NCBI RefSeq assembly: GCF_902497785.1
Contig: NZ_CABVHK010000027.1
Location: forward strand, 1 to 64,000
DNA length: 64,000 nt
Origin: Pseudomonas fluorescens
GTDB taxonomy: Bacteria; Pseudomonadota; Gammaproteobacteria; Pseudomonadales; Pseudomonadaceae
Reading direction: 5' to 3'
Part shown: one piece after another, positions 1 to 9,340 of the stretch
How the letters are laid out: every line of letters begins with the position of its first letter
Position numbering within the stretch: position 1 is the first letter of the stretch
The notes under the pieces: generated by a model
What the model saw: only the letters and a program-made list of their open reading frames with translations
The model's database searches: none
Told to the model about the DNA's origin: nothing
Translations under genes and position numbers: made by a program

Positions 1-130
1 AAGATGAGATCTCACTGGGACCTTGAGTCCCCTGAAGGGCCGTCGAAGACTACGACGTTGATAGGTTGGGTGTGTAAGCGCTGTGAGGCGTTGAGCTAAC
101 CAATACTAATTGCCCGTGAGGCTTGACCAT
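1..130 (+). rRNA. 23S ribosomal RNA, 3' end (partial)
   Basis: This is the last ~130 nt of the large-subunit rRNA. The conserved 3' segment with CTAATTGCCCGTGAGGCTTGACC is present, and the 5' part lies outside the window. The exact 3' end is uncertain by a few bases. A spacer of about 165 nt separates it from 5S rRNA and holds no tRNA gene. Confidence 0.93.
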
Positions 131-296
131 ATAACACCCAAGCAATTTGCTTGCTTCGAGCTGAAAAGCGAAAGAGCACCAGATTGCGGTGTGTGAAGAC
201 GCAATGAACCGAAAGTTCGAGAGCAACACACAAATCTATCGCATACCCATTCGCTGGAGCGTGATCTCGCAAGAGAAAACGACCCGGCTACCGAAT

Positions 297-416
297 TTCT
301 TGACGACCATAGAGCATTGGAACCACCTGATCCCATCCCGAACTCAGCAGTGAAACGATGCATCGCCGATGGTAGTGTGGGGTTTCCCCATGTGAGAGTA
401 GGTCATCGTCAAGATT
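297..416 (+). rRNA. rrf: 5S ribosomal RNA
   Basis: About 120 nt. It carries the conserved CCACCTGATCCCATCCCGAA and GATGGTAGTGTGGGGTTTCC segments, and the ends TTCTTGAC / GTCAAGAT pair to form helix I. It is the last gene of the rRNA operon and is followed by a terminator. Confidence 0.95.
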
Positions 417-424
417 AAATTCCG

Positions 425-457
425 AAACCCCTATCTGCGTATGCAGGTAGGGGTTTT
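425..457 (+). terminator. Rho-independent terminator of the rRNA operon
   Basis: Stem AAACCCCTA-CTGC / GCAGGTAGGGGTTT with a short loop, followed by a T-rich run (GTTTTGTTTTG). It lies directly after 5S rRNA. Confidence 0.85.
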
Positions 458-564
458 GTTTTGTCCGCAATAAAAGCGCTGATTCTATGGCGCACAAATT
501 TGCACAGTTATTTTCGTTTCATGACACTAGAATAGGTCCAACTTTTTCGGAGTCAGAGCCTTTT

Positions 565-1224
565 ATGCCAGATCCGGTTGACGCCTCAAGGCTGTCAGAA
601 TTACCGCTGGACGACTTGGTTGCCTGTCATGAGTGCGATTTACTGATGCGTAAGCCCAAGCTTGCCCATGGCGAGAAAGCCCTGTGCCCGCGATGCGGCT
701 ACGAGCTCTATGCCCATAGGCACAATGTGGTGCAACGCAGTCTCGCCTTGGTCATCGCCGCGCTGTTGTTGTACATCCCGGCGAACTTTTTACCCATCAT
801 GCAGCTCAATCTACTCGGGCAGTCGTCGCAAGACACCGTCTGGACCGGCGTCGTCGGGTTGTTCGATACCGGCATGCAAGGCGTCTCGGTTGTTGTTTTT
901 CTGTGCAGCATGGGAATTCCGCTGCTCAAGTTGCTGTGCCAACTGGCCGTGCTGCTGAGTATTCGATTCGATATCGGCCGTAGTTACGGCTTGCTGCTCT
1001 ACCGGATTTACCACCATTTACGCGATTGGGGGATGCTCGAGGTCTACCTCATGGGCGTACTGGTGGCGATCGTCAAACTGGCAGATATGGCAGCGATCAC
1101 TGTCGGTCTTGGCCTCGCCTGCTTTATCAGTTTGTTGTTGGTCCAGGTCTGGTTGGAGGTAGTGATGTCACCTCACCAGATTTGGCAGGCTTTATCAGGA
1201 GAGGATGCCCATGCGGGCGATTGA
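565..1224 (+). CDS. PqiA/LetA-family membrane protein, N-terminal half-like
   Basis: Paraquat-inducible protein A family, the inner-membrane partner of an MCE lipid-transport tunnel. It has one zinc-ribbon-like motif (CHEC...CPRC) near the N-terminus and then about four hydrophobic segments. E. coli PqiA and LetA (YebS) carry two such zinc-ribbon/membrane modules in one ~420-residue chain; this protein has one. The start at 565 is preferred because MPDPVDASRL leads straight into the domain; an in-frame ATG at 487 would add 26 residues but has no evident ribosome site. The end overlaps the next gene, which supplies the second module. Confidence 0.85.
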   Translation: MPDPVDASRLSELPLDDLVACHECDLLMRKPKLAHGEKALCPRCGYELYAHRHNVVQRSLALVIAALLLYIPANFLPIMQLNLLGQSSQDTVWTGVVGLFDTGMQGVSVVVFLCSMGIPLLKLLCQLAVLLSIRFDIGRSYGLLLYRIYHHLRDWGMLEVYLMGVLVAIVKLADMAAITVGLGLACFISLLLVQVWLEVVMSPHQIWQALSGEDAHAGD

Positions 1225-1834
1225 TGCGGGCATTCTGATTTGCACGGAATGCCATGAGTTGAATAGGCAGGAAGCTGATACCGACGAGCAGGTCTGCACC
1301 CGTTGCGGCGCGCTGGTTCACGCACGTCGACCGAATAGCCTCGAGCGTACCTGGGCGTTGCTGGTCACGGCAGCGATTCTCTACATCCCGGCCAATGTAT
1401 TGCCGATCATGACGGTCAGCTCTCTCGGTCAAGGTGATCCCAGCACTATCATGTCCGGCGTGATCCAACTGGTTCAGCACGGCATGATTCCCATCGCGGC
1501 GGTGGTTTTTATCGCCAGTATCCTGGTACCCACGTTCAAATTGGTGGGTATCGCGTTGCTGCTGTTCTCCGTGCAACGCCGCCAGCCACTTTCGGCTCGC
1601 CAACGGATCTGGATGTACCGCTTTATCGAGTTCATTGGCCGCTGGTCAATGCTTGATATTTTTGTGATCGCCATTTTGGTGGCGGTCGTGAATTTTGGAC
1701 GGCTTGCCAGCGTCGAAGCCAATCTTGGCGCCATCGCTTTCGCCAGTGTGGTGATTTTGACGATGCTTGCCGCAGTAACTTTCGATCCCCGACTGATTTG
1801 GGATAACACGGAGTCGGACGACGACCATGACTGA
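1211..1834 (+). CDS. PqiA/LetA-family membrane protein, C-terminal half-like
   Basis: Second single-module PqiA/LetA protein: zinc-ribbon CTEC...CTRC near residues 10-35, then about four membrane segments, beginning with the ILYIPANVLPIM segment typical of the family. An AGGAG at 1197-1201 is well spaced from the ATG at 1211; an ATG at 1205 is also in frame but too close. It overlaps the upstream gene by 14 nt and the downstream MCE gene by 8 nt, so the three are probably translated in a coupled way. Together with the previous gene it should rebuild one complete LetA. Confidence 0.87.
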   Translation: MRAIDAGILICTECHELNRQEADTDEQVCTRCGALVHARRPNSLERTWALLVTAAILYIPANVLPIMTVSSLGQGDPSTIMSGVIQLVQHGMIPIAAVVFIASILVPTFKLVGIALLLFSVQRRQPLSARQRIWMYRFIEFIGRWSMLDIFVIAILVAVVNFGRLASVEANLGAIAFASVVILTMLAAVTFDPRLIWDNTESDDDHD

Positions 1835-4130
1835 TTTGCCTACCGCGAAAACCCGACCGGCCTCCAATTGGTCTGCCATCTGGGTGTTGCCCCTGATCGC
1901 CCTGATCATCGGCGGCTGGCTTGGCTGGCGTGCCTATAACGAAACCGGCATCGAGATTCAGGTGCGTTTTGAGAGTGGTGAAGGCATTCAAGCCAACAAG
2001 ACCGAGGTCGTCTACAAAGGCATGTCGGTCGGCAAGGTCAAAACCCTCAAGCTCGACGACGAAGGCGCCTCGAAAGGGGTGATCGCCACTGTCGAGATGA
2101 ACAAGGACGTGGAGCAATACCTGCGGACGAGCACGCGTTTCTGGCTGGTCAAACCCAGTGTGACCCTGGCCGGTATCACGGGCCTGGAAACGTTGGTCTC
2201 CGGTAACTATGTCGCGATCAGCCCAGGCGAAGGTGAACCCACGCGCAAATTCAAGGCATTGGCTGAAGAACCGCCGTTGTCGGACGCCCAGCCTGGCCTT
2301 CACCTGACCATCAAAGCGGATCGCCTCGGCTCGCTGAATCGTGGCAGCCCGGTGTTCTACAAGCAGATTCGGGTCGGCCAGATCAAAAGCTACTTGCTGT
2401 CCGAAGACCAGAGCACCGTCGAGCTCAAAGTGTTCATCGAACCCACTTACGCCAAGCTGGTGCGCAAACACACGCGTTTCTGGAATGCCAGCGGCATCAG
2501 CATCGACGCCAACCTGTCCGGTGTGAAAGTGCGCAGTGAGTCCCTGGCCAGCATTGTCGCCGGTGGCATCGCGTTCGCCACGCCGGAAAACCGCAAAGAC
2601 AGCCCGGCTACCGATCCGAGTCTGCCGTTCCGTCTCTACGAAGATTTTGATGCCGCCGCGGCCGGTATTCGGGTCAAGGTCAAACTGAGTGATTTCGAAG
2701 GCCTGCAGGCGGGTCGCACACCGGTGATGTACAAAGGCATCCAGGTCGGCAATCTGAAAGCTCTCAAGGTCGATCCGGATCTGTCCGGTGCGACCGCTGA
2801 ACTGACGCTCGATCCACTGGCTGAGGATTATCTGGTTGATGGCACTCAGTTCTGGGTGGTCAAGCCGTCGATTTCCCTCGCAGGTATCACTGGCCTGGAA
2901 GCATTGGTCAAAGGTAACTACATCGCCGTGCGTCCGGGTGATAAAGGCGCAGCGCCTCAGCGCGAATTCGTGGCGCGGCCCAAAGCCCCGCCGCTGGACC
3001 TGCGTTCGCCGGGCTTGCATCTGGTGTTGTTCACCGAGAACCTGGGGTCGCTGGAAGTCGGCAGCCCGATTCTGTACAAACAGGTCAAGGTCGGTTCGGT
3101 TCAGAGCTATCAGTTCTCGCGCACCAAGAAGCAGTTGGTGATCGGTGTGCACATCGAGAAGGAATACGAAGGGCTGGTGAATGCCTCGACACGTTTCTGG
3201 AATGCCAGCGGCATTACGCTCACGGGTGGATTGACCGGTGGCATTCAGGTTAAAAGTGAATCACTGCAAAGCCTGATGGCCGGCGGGATTGCCTTCGAAA
3301 CGCCGGAAGCCAAGGCGCCGCTGCAAAAGAAAATCCCGCGTTTCCGTCTGTTCGCCAGCCATGACGAAGCCAATCAGAAGGGCACGGTGGTCACGATCAA
3401 GGTTGATCGCGCCGATGGCTTGCGCAGCGGCACGCCAGTGAGATTCAAAGGCCTGGACGTCGGCAAGATCGAAGACGTCGACCTCACTGATGACCTGCAA
3501 TCGGTCATGCTCACCGCGCGGATCACCGAAGTGCCCGAGCGTATTGCCCGGGTCGGCAGTCAGTTCTGGGTGGTCAAGCCTGAACTGGGCCTGCTCAAAA
3601 CCTCGAACCTCGAAACCCTGGTGACCGGCCAGTACATTGAAGTGCAACCCGCGCCGAAGAACCTTGGCCCACAGAAGAACTTTGTGGCGCTGGTCAATCC
3701 GCCGGAAATGGCCAAGCAAGAGGCCGGCCTTAGTCTGGTCCTGAGCGCTGCTCGCCGTGGTTCGTTGAAAACCGGTGTGCCGGTGACGTATCGCGAAATC
3801 ACTGTAGGCAAGGTGACCGGCTATGAGCTGGGCCAGACCGCCGACCGTGTATTGGTGCATATTCTGATCGAGCCGAAATACGCGCCATTGGTGCGCAGCG
3901 GCACACGATTCTGGAACACCAGTGGTTTCGGTTTCGATTATGGCTTGTTCAAAGGCGCGACGGTTCGTACTGAATCGCTGGAGACGTTGATTCAGGGCGG
4001 CATCGCTTTCGCCACCCCGGATGGGGATCGGATGGGTAATCCGGCGCGGCCCGAGCAGACGTTCCCGTTGTTCGACAAGTTTGAGGATGAATGGCTGACT
4101 TGGGCGCCGAAGATTTCACTCGGCAAGTGA
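1827..4130 (+). CDS. LetB/PqiB-type MCE protein with six MCE domains
   Basis: Membrane-anchored periplasmic lipid-transport protein of 767 residues. One transmembrane helix lies at about residues 16-34 (SAIWVLPLIALIIGGWLG). The rest is a tandem of six MCE (MlaD) domains, each recognisable by a G-x-P-V-x-Y-K/R-x-x-x-V-G-K core (YKGMSVGKV, YKQIRVGQI, YKGIQVGNL, YKQVKVGSV, FKGLDVGKI, YREITVGKV). E. coli PqiB has three domains and LetB (YebT) has seven, so this is nearer LetB. Stacked MCE rings form a tunnel carrying lipids between inner and outer membranes. No PqiC lipoprotein gene follows; the operon ends at a REP pair. Confidence 0.9.
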   Translation: MTDLPTAKTRPASNWSAIWVLPLIALIIGGWLGWRAYNETGIEIQVRFESGEGIQANKTEVVYKGMSVGKVKTLKLDDEGASKGVIATVEMNKDVEQYLRTSTRFWLVKPSVTLAGITGLETLVSGNYVAISPGEGEPTRKFKALAEEPPLSDAQPGLHLTIKADRLGSLNRGSPVFYKQIRVGQIKSYLLSEDQSTVELKVFIEPTYAKLVRKHTRFWNASGISIDANLSGVKVRSESLASIVAGGIAFATPENRKDSPATDPSLPFRLYEDFDAAAAGIRVKVKLSDFEGLQAGRTPVMYKGIQVGNLKALKVDPDLSGATAELTLDPLAEDYLVDGTQFWVVKPSISLAGITGLEALVKGNYIAVRPGDKGAAPQREFVARPKAPPLDLRSPGLHLVLFTENLGSLEVGSPILYKQVKVGSVQSYQFSRTKKQLVIGVHIEKEYEGLVNASTRFWNASGITLTGGLTGGIQVKSESLQSLMAGGIAFETPEAKAPLQKKIPRFRLFASHDEANQKGTVVTIKVDRADGLRSGTPVRFKGLDVGKIEDVDLTDDLQSVMLTARITEVPERIARVGSQFWVVKPELGLLKTSNLETLVTGQYIEVQPAPKNLGPQKNFVALVNPPEMAKQEAGLSLVLSAARRGSLKTGVPVTYREITVGKVTGYELGQTADRVLVHILIEPKYAPLVRSGTRFWNTSGFGFDYGLFKGATVRTESLETLIQGGIAFATPDGDRMGNPARPEQTFPLFDKFEDEWLTWAPKISLGK

Positions 4131-4154
4131 TTCATTGGTGTCTGGGACGGCGCT

Positions 4155-4245
4155 TTCGCGGGCAAGCCCGCTCCCACAGGGATTTGCTGTGAACACAGAT
4201 TTTGTGCTCAACACTAACCATTGTGGGAGCGGGCTTGCCCGCGAA
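4155..4245. repeat. REP pair (REPIN), GCGGGCAAGCCCGCTCCCAC family
   Basis: Perfect 24-nt inverted arms at 4155-4178 and 4222-4245 flank a 43-nt spacer. This is a typical Pseudomonas REP doublet between convergent genes. The same family recurs at 53938-54080. Confidence 0.9.
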
Positions 4246-4277
4246 GGGGCCCGAAAGAACGCATAAAAAATCTGCAC

Positions 4278-4316
4278 AAAAAAAGGCCGCGATCCATCTG
4301 GATCGCGGCCTTTTTC
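4278..4316. terminator. Bidirectional Rho-independent terminator
   Basis: An 11-bp perfect stem, GGCCGCGATCC / GGATCGCGGCC, with loop ATCT. It is flanked by an A-run on the left and TTTTT on the right, so it can stop mksB transcription (minus strand) and the letAB operon (plus strand). Confidence 0.9.
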
Positions 4317-4337
4317 ATGCCTTTCGATTAACGCAAC

Positions 4338-7178
4338 TCAGACCGCATCCAGCTCCGGTTCATCCGCTGCAACGTTTACCACAGCCTTCACCTCATCATG
4401 GCGGCGGATGTACTTCCAGTCCGCCTCATCAATGTAGATCCCGTTCGGCCCGCTGCCGCCTTCCAGGTCAATTGCCACACTGGCGCAAACCTGTGGCTTC
4501 ACGCTCGCCAGAATCGGCACGAAGCCAAGTTGCAGACTGGTTTCCAGCAGCGCGGCCTGGTTCTTCTCGTCGATGTCCGCCGCCTCGTCGAGGTAGTACG
4601 GCAGACGCACGCGACCGGCCTGGTCGCGGTCCATCAAGTGCAGCAACAAGTACATGTTGGTCAGCGCCTTGATGGTCATCGTGGTGCCGTTGGACGCGGC
4701 GCCGTCGATGTCGGTGTGGATCACGGGTTGGCCGTTGACCTTGGTGATCTCGAACGCCAGTTCGAACAAGTCCTTGAGGCCGAGCTGGTTGTGGTTCGCC
4801 GCGACCAGGCGCGCCAGGTATTCCTTGGCCTCTTCGTTCTTGTTGTCCTGATCGGCACTTTGGCTCAGGTCGAACACGGAGAGGGTTTCGCCTTCTTCGT
4901 ACTGGCCGGCGCTGTGGATGATCTGGTCGATGTGCTTGAGCGCTTCCTTGTTGGGTGCGAGGACGATGCGGAAGCTTTGCAGGTTAGAGACCTGACGTTT
5001 GTTGATCTCGCGGTTGAACAACGCCAGTTGGTGCTCGAGGCTGTCGTAGTCGCTGCGAATGTTGCGCAGGGTCCGGGCGATGTCGGTGACCGCCGCACGG
5101 CGCGCCTTGCCGAGGGTCAGGGCTTCGTCAGTGCGGTGCGCATAGGCGTTGATCAGCAACTGCAGACGACGCTCCATATCGTCTTCGCTGTCGAACTTGG
5201 CCACACCTTTGAGGCGTACCTGAGCGTACAACGCGTCGATCTGACCGTCGCTGCGCAACAGTCCCTGCCAGCTGTCCTGATAGTCATTGAGCAGTGGCAG
5301 CAGGTTGTCCATGGAATCGTCGATTGGGTCCATGAACGGTGTACCGAACGGCAGGTCGGCCGGCAACAGCTGACGGCGGCGCAGGGCGTCGTCGAGGGTG
5401 CGTTGCTTGGCTTCCATGTCGCCGATCTGCCGGCCGACCAGTTGCAGCTTGGCCGACAGTTGCTGGACGCGTTCGGTGAAGGCGTCGCTGGAGCGCTTCA
5501 ACTCGTCCTGCGCGGCTTCCATCTGCGCCAACTGCTCAAGCTTGTCATCTTCTTCGGCGCTCAGGGTTTGCGCGCGACGGAAATCTTCCAGGGCCTTCTG
5601 CGCATCCAGCACTTGCTGGTACAGCGCTTCGGTCTGGGTCTTGCTCGCCGCGCGGTCGGCGGCCACCGCTTGCTGGGTTTTGAGCTGCTTGAGTTCTTTT
5701 TCCAGACGCTCTTTCTGATCGCGCAACGCCGCGCGGTCAGCCAGGGCTTGCAGCGCAGGTGGCTCGATGTGCGAAATGTCGATGGACAGGCCCGGCACTT
5801 CGAAGCGTTCGCCTTTGAAACCGTCGAGGATCAGCTCCATGGATTTGACCCACTGACCGTCCTCGTCCAGCGTGATGCCATGCTCGCCCAACGGCAGGCT
5901 GAACAGCGCGCTGTTGAACAGACGCATCAAGCGCTCGACGTCCTGCTGCGAGAATTCTTCGCGCAGGCGGGCGTAACTGTTGTTGTCGGCGTGATCGAGT
6001 TGTTGTTTGACCGACTTCAGGCGTTTTTCCAGATCGCGCAGGCGCTCTTCCAGATCTTCGGCGCTGAACTGCCGCGATTGGGCCAGCGCACCGGCCAGTT
6101 CGTCGTGGGCATCTTTGGCTGCCAACAGTTGCTGCTCAAGCACTTTGACGTCAGTGACCAACGCAAAGCGATGCTTGAGCACCGACAACTCACCGAGCCA
6201 GCGCTGGATGCCGGAGATTTCCCGCTCCAGACGCATCAGTTCCTGCGTGCCGCCGCGCTGATCGTTTTGCAGCGCGTCCTGCTCGTTGCGGTAATGCTCG
6301 GCCTGAATCGTCAGCTCTTCCTTGCGCGCGCCGGCATAATCCGACCAGGTGCCGAGCAACGAATCGAGCAGCGGCGAGATCCGGTGCAGTTTGCCGCGCA
6401 GAATATTGCGCTGGGCAACGCCGGAGGCCAACGCTTCAACCAGCGGGCCGGCGGTGACCAGCGAGTTGTAGTCCTGCTCCATGCGGCGTACATCGCGGAA
6501 CGCTTCTTCGCACGCGGCGATGTAATCGACACTGCCAGAACGCAGGCTGTGTTCGAAAGCATCGAGGAACAACTGTTTGAGCTTGGCCGCGGTGATTTCG
6601 CGCATGTGCAGCAGGTTGATGAACAACGCGCGGAAGGTCTTCAGGCTCTGCTCGCTGGTGGAGCGCAGCGGAATCAGGGTCAGGTCCAGCGGAATCGAGG
6701 TGTGGCCGCCGACCAGCAAACGACGCAGTTCATCCGGCTTGAGTTCGTAGGCCTTCAGGCCCTCGCGCTCAAGGTTGGTGAACAGCTCTTTCTGGCGCAG
6801 GCACGTATCGTTTTTCTGGTAATGCGCCAGATCCAGCTTACCGGCGTAAGCGAAGAACTGGTGGCCGAAACCACCGCCCGGGCCGCGTCCGACCACGCCG
6901 ATCACGTGAGGGCCGTGGGGCAGCGAGACTTCGACCAGGATGTAACTGGTGTCCGAAGCGAAGTAGAAACGCCGGGATTGTTCCAGGCTGTACTTGCCGA
7001 AACTCATGTCCGACATGCGCGCCAGAATCGGGAACTGCAAGGCGTTGATCGAGGCGGATTTGCCGAGGTTGTTCGCGCCGTAGACCGACAGGGGTTCTTC
7101 CAGCGGAAACAGGCCGAGGCTGTAACCGGCGGTGTTCAAAAGGGCGAAGCGGCGGATGCCGTAGCGTTCCTTGCTCAT
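4338..7178 (-). CDS. mksB: Condensin subunit MksB (SMC/MukB-like ATPase)
   Basis: SMC-like ATPase of the MksBEF condensin, which compacts and helps segregate the chromosome. At 946 residues it is shorter than MukB (~1486), as is usual for MksB. Visible parts are an N-terminal Walker A GANNLGKSA (about residues 34-42), long heptad-rich coiled-coil stretches through residues ~270-740, a central hinge-like interruption (~430-490), a C-terminal signature-like ASNGTTMTIKAL, and a Walker B region (YYLDEAADIDEKNQAALLET). The start has AGGAG 9 nt upstream and overlaps mksE by 4 nt (ATGA). It is the last gene of the operon; no MksG/JetD nuclease gene follows. Confidence 0.93.
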   Translation of the reverse strand: MSKERYGIRRFALLNTAGYSLGLFPLEEPLSVYGANNLGKSASINALQFPILARMSDMSFGKYSLEQSRRFYFASDTSYILVEVSLPHGPHVIGVVGRGPGGGFGHQFFAYAGKLDLAHYQKNDTCLRQKELFTNLEREGLKAYELKPDELRRLLVGGHTSIPLDLTLIPLRSTSEQSLKTFRALFINLLHMREITAAKLKQLFLDAFEHSLRSGSVDYIAACEEAFRDVRRMEQDYNSLVTAGPLVEALASGVAQRNILRGKLHRISPLLDSLLGTWSDYAGARKEELTIQAEHYRNEQDALQNDQRGGTQELMRLEREISGIQRWLGELSVLKHRFALVTDVKVLEQQLLAAKDAHDELAGALAQSRQFSAEDLEERLRDLEKRLKSVKQQLDHADNNSYARLREEFSQQDVERLMRLFNSALFSLPLGEHGITLDEDGQWVKSMELILDGFKGERFEVPGLSIDISHIEPPALQALADRAALRDQKERLEKELKQLKTQQAVAADRAASKTQTEALYQQVLDAQKALEDFRRAQTLSAEEDDKLEQLAQMEAAQDELKRSSDAFTERVQQLSAKLQLVGRQIGDMEAKQRTLDDALRRRQLLPADLPFGTPFMDPIDDSMDNLLPLLNDYQDSWQGLLRSDGQIDALYAQVRLKGVAKFDSEDDMERRLQLLINAYAHRTDEALTLGKARRAAVTDIARTLRNIRSDYDSLEHQLALFNREINKRQVSNLQSFRIVLAPNKEALKHIDQIIHSAGQYEEGETLSVFDLSQSADQDNKNEEAKEYLARLVAANHNQLGLKDLFELAFEITKVNGQPVIHTDIDGAASNGTTMTIKALTNMYLLLHLMDRDQAGRVRLPYYLDEAADIDEKNQAALLETSLQLGFVPILASVKPQVCASVAIDLEGGSGPNGIYIDEADWKYIRRHDEVKAVVNVAADEPELDAV

Positions 7179-7876
7179 GTGTTGGTCTCCTGTTCTTCGG
7201 CAATGGCGCGGGCCATGGCGTCTTCTTCGCTTTCTTCAGCGAAGTCGCTCAAGTCCAGCGGGTCATCGGTTTCCAACAATTTTTCATCGCTGTCGTCGTC
7301 GATCAATACCGGAACCGGCAGCGGCAGCACGCTGTGCAGGCTGGCTGCCAGATCGCGGTCCTGCTGGACCGACAGGCAGACATCAAGGAAGCGATGCATG
7401 GGCGGCAGGAAGCGGTAGATGCCGTTTTCTTCGCCGGCAAAACCGAGCTGAGTCATGCGGCGCATGATTTTTTCTTCGAGTTCTTCGACGGTCTGCACTT
7501 CAGCCTGAATGAACAGGTCGCGGTATTTTTCCAGCAGCGACGGCAATTCATCACGGCCGAGGCTGCCACCGTCAAGCACGGCAACCGGGTCACGGCCCTG
7601 ATCCGCCAGGTGCTCGACGAGGATGAAGGTGAACAGCGCCAGACGCTGCGCGGTTTTGTTCACCGCTGCGGCGGCAAGGTCCGGCACGAAATAGTAGAAA
7701 CCCCGGGTGTCGCAGACCAGTTCAAAGCCCAGCGCCTTGAACAGCGTGCGGTACTGGTCCTGGAAGTTCGACAGTTGTGCGTACAGCTCCGGGTCGCGGC
7801 GGCTGACGTGGTAGCCCTTGAACAGCTCGCGAAAGATCGGTGCCAGTTGGGACAGTTCGGATAGATCAAGATGCAT
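7175..7876 (-). CDS. mksE: Condensin subunit MksE
   Basis: MukE-like winged-helix subunit of MksBEF, 233 residues, starting MHLDLSELSQLAPIF. It bridges the MksF dimer and the MksB heads. The open frame extends 26 codons further upstream inside mksF, but the ATG at 7876 overlaps the mksF stop by 11 nt and gives the expected family length. The C-terminal third is acidic (DDDSDEKLLE, EESEEDAMARA). The end overlaps mksB by 4 nt. Confidence 0.9.
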   Translation of the reverse strand: MHLDLSELSQLAPIFRELFKGYHVSRRDPELYAQLSNFQDQYRTLFKALGFELVCDTRGFYYFVPDLAAAAVNKTAQRLALFTFILVEHLADQGRDPVAVLDGGSLGRDELPSLLEKYRDLFIQAEVQTVEELEEKIMRRMTQLGFAGEENGIYRFLPPMHRFLDVCLSVQQDRDLAASLHSVLPLPVPVLIDDDSDEKLLETDDPLDLSDFAEESEEDAMARAIAEEQETNT

Positions 7877-9140
7877 GTGGGATGCTCGCAGAATCCTCGG
7901 CGTTGTCGCTGGCCGAGAGCAGGGCGAAGGAGCGCAGGCTGACCTGGTGCTCATGAGTGTGGTAATCGCGGCGTTCCAGACGCTCGCGTTTGAAGCGTTT
8001 CTCCCGCGACAGACGCGAGAACCAGTAGAGCAATTCGTCGGTCGCGCCGTCCGGTTCCTGCTCCAGCAGCCAGATCATCAGGTCCGGCATCGGCAGGGCG
8101 TCTTCGCAGCGTTCGAGCATTTCCCGAACCGTGCGTGGCGCGCGCGGTGCTTCGCCTTTCCGGGTCTTGTGGGCCTTGGGGAAACGTGCCGGTTTCGGCT
8201 CGAAGCGGGCCAATGCGTAGACGTACGCTTCGACCTGACTGGCACTGCCGAGGAACGTGCTTTGCGGCCGGGTGAACATCGGCATGGCCGCTTGCGGCAC
8301 TGCATCGAGGCCTTTGCGGCGGATGGCCGACAAGGCCAGTGCCGCGCCACGGGTCACCGCGTTATGCCGGCGCGCTTCTTCACGCAACGGCAGCAGCAGT
8401 TCGCGCGCGTGACGCAAAGTCAGCTGGGCGCTGGTCTGCATTTCAAGGATGCGCGCATGTGTACGCAAGAGCATGTCGTCGTCGACCAGGTGGCCAAGGC
8501 GTTGCTGCTCGGTGAGCATCTTCAGCAAGACGTTTTCGACCTTGCGCACGCCTTGTTCGAAAGCGCCGTCGGCGTTCACCAACTGAATCATCGGTTCGAC
8601 GTATTCGTCCCAGGTCGCCAGCACTTCAGCGTACCGCTGACGCAGCGGGATCTGCCGGTCGCTGGTCTTGGCGCGTTCGGCGACCGCCACCAGGGCCTGC
8701 TCGTCGTTGGCGAGTTTCTTCAAAACGTCGCGTACGCGCATGTCGAGCAGGCGCAGTTGACGCGCAAGATCGTGACCGTCGCGGATGTCGAAGGCGTCCT
8801 GGATGTAACCGGCCAGGCGTTCGAGATGGCGCAGATAGGCTTCGATTTCCAGGCACAGGCCCAGACGGTGCTCGCGGCGCAGGTAGGCGAGGAAGTCGTG
8901 GATCTGCGCGTTGAGTTCGAAACGGTTCGGGCTTTTCGCCACGGGAACCAGAATGTCGAGACGGATCCACACGTCCAGCAGGCTGGTGATGTCCTGCGGC
9001 GTACTGTCGAGTTGCTGGGCGGCCAATTGCGTGCGCAGTTCGTTGAGGCTCAGTGTGCCTTGGTCGAAGTGCTCGCACAGTGGCTCCAAAAGTGCCCAGT
9101 GTTCAGCGAGGGCGCGCAAGACGCGCTTGGGTTCGATCAT
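7866..9140 (-). CDS. mksF: Condensin subunit MksF (kleisin)
   Basis: MukF-like kleisin of the MksBEF condensin; the first gene of the operon and followed by mksE with an 11-nt overlap. The protein is mostly alpha-helical with an N-terminal winged-helix-like part (LRALAEHWALLEPLCEH) and heptad-rich middle helices. Start choice is uncertain: the ATG at 9140 (MIEPKRVLRAL) begins at the domain and is preferred, while a GTG at 9206 would add 22 residues. The divergent neighbour is holD, so the promoter should lie in 9207-9340. Confidence 0.88.
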   Translation of the reverse strand: MIEPKRVLRALAEHWALLEPLCEHFDQGTLSLNELRTQLAAQQLDSTPQDITSLLDVWIRLDILVPVAKSPNRFELNAQIHDFLAYLRREHRLGLCLEIEAYLRHLERLAGYIQDAFDIRDGHDLARQLRLLDMRVRDVLKKLANDEQALVAVAERAKTSDRQIPLRQRYAEVLATWDEYVEPMIQLVNADGAFEQGVRKVENVLLKMLTEQQRLGHLVDDDMLLRTHARILEMQTSAQLTLRHARELLLPLREEARRHNAVTRGAALALSAIRRKGLDAVPQAAMPMFTRPQSTFLGSASQVEAYVYALARFEPKPARFPKAHKTRKGEAPRAPRTVREMLERCEDALPMPDLMIWLLEQEPDGATDELLYWFSRLSREKRFKRERLERRDYHTHEHQVSLRSFALLSASDNAEDSASIPHAS

Positions 9141-9340
9141 CGGAATGGCCGGCTGGTTGGCGAATAAAAGCCGCGATTGTACTGCATCGGGACCGGTGCG
9201 ATTCACTCTCGGGACGGGCTGTCGCCATTTTTCACAGGTGGAAAGACTGTCGGTGAAGGCTATCGATCAACAGCGCGGGCGATCTTGAGCGAAGGGCGGT
9301 AGAATCAGCGCACTTTCAGTTATCCACAAGTGGCCGACCT

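Noticed and set aside
3992..4320. CRISPR-like or phage attachment repeat
   Set aside because: The repeats are a single inverted REP pair plus a terminator, with no regular direct repeats or spacers. No CRISPR array or integrase was seen anywhere in the window.
4398..7418. About 1000-codon open frame on the plus strand opposite mksB and mksE
   Set aside because: It is a shadow of GC-rich coding DNA: composition is Gln/Arg/Val-heavy, there is no recognisable domain or ribosome site, and mksB/mksE are clearly real.
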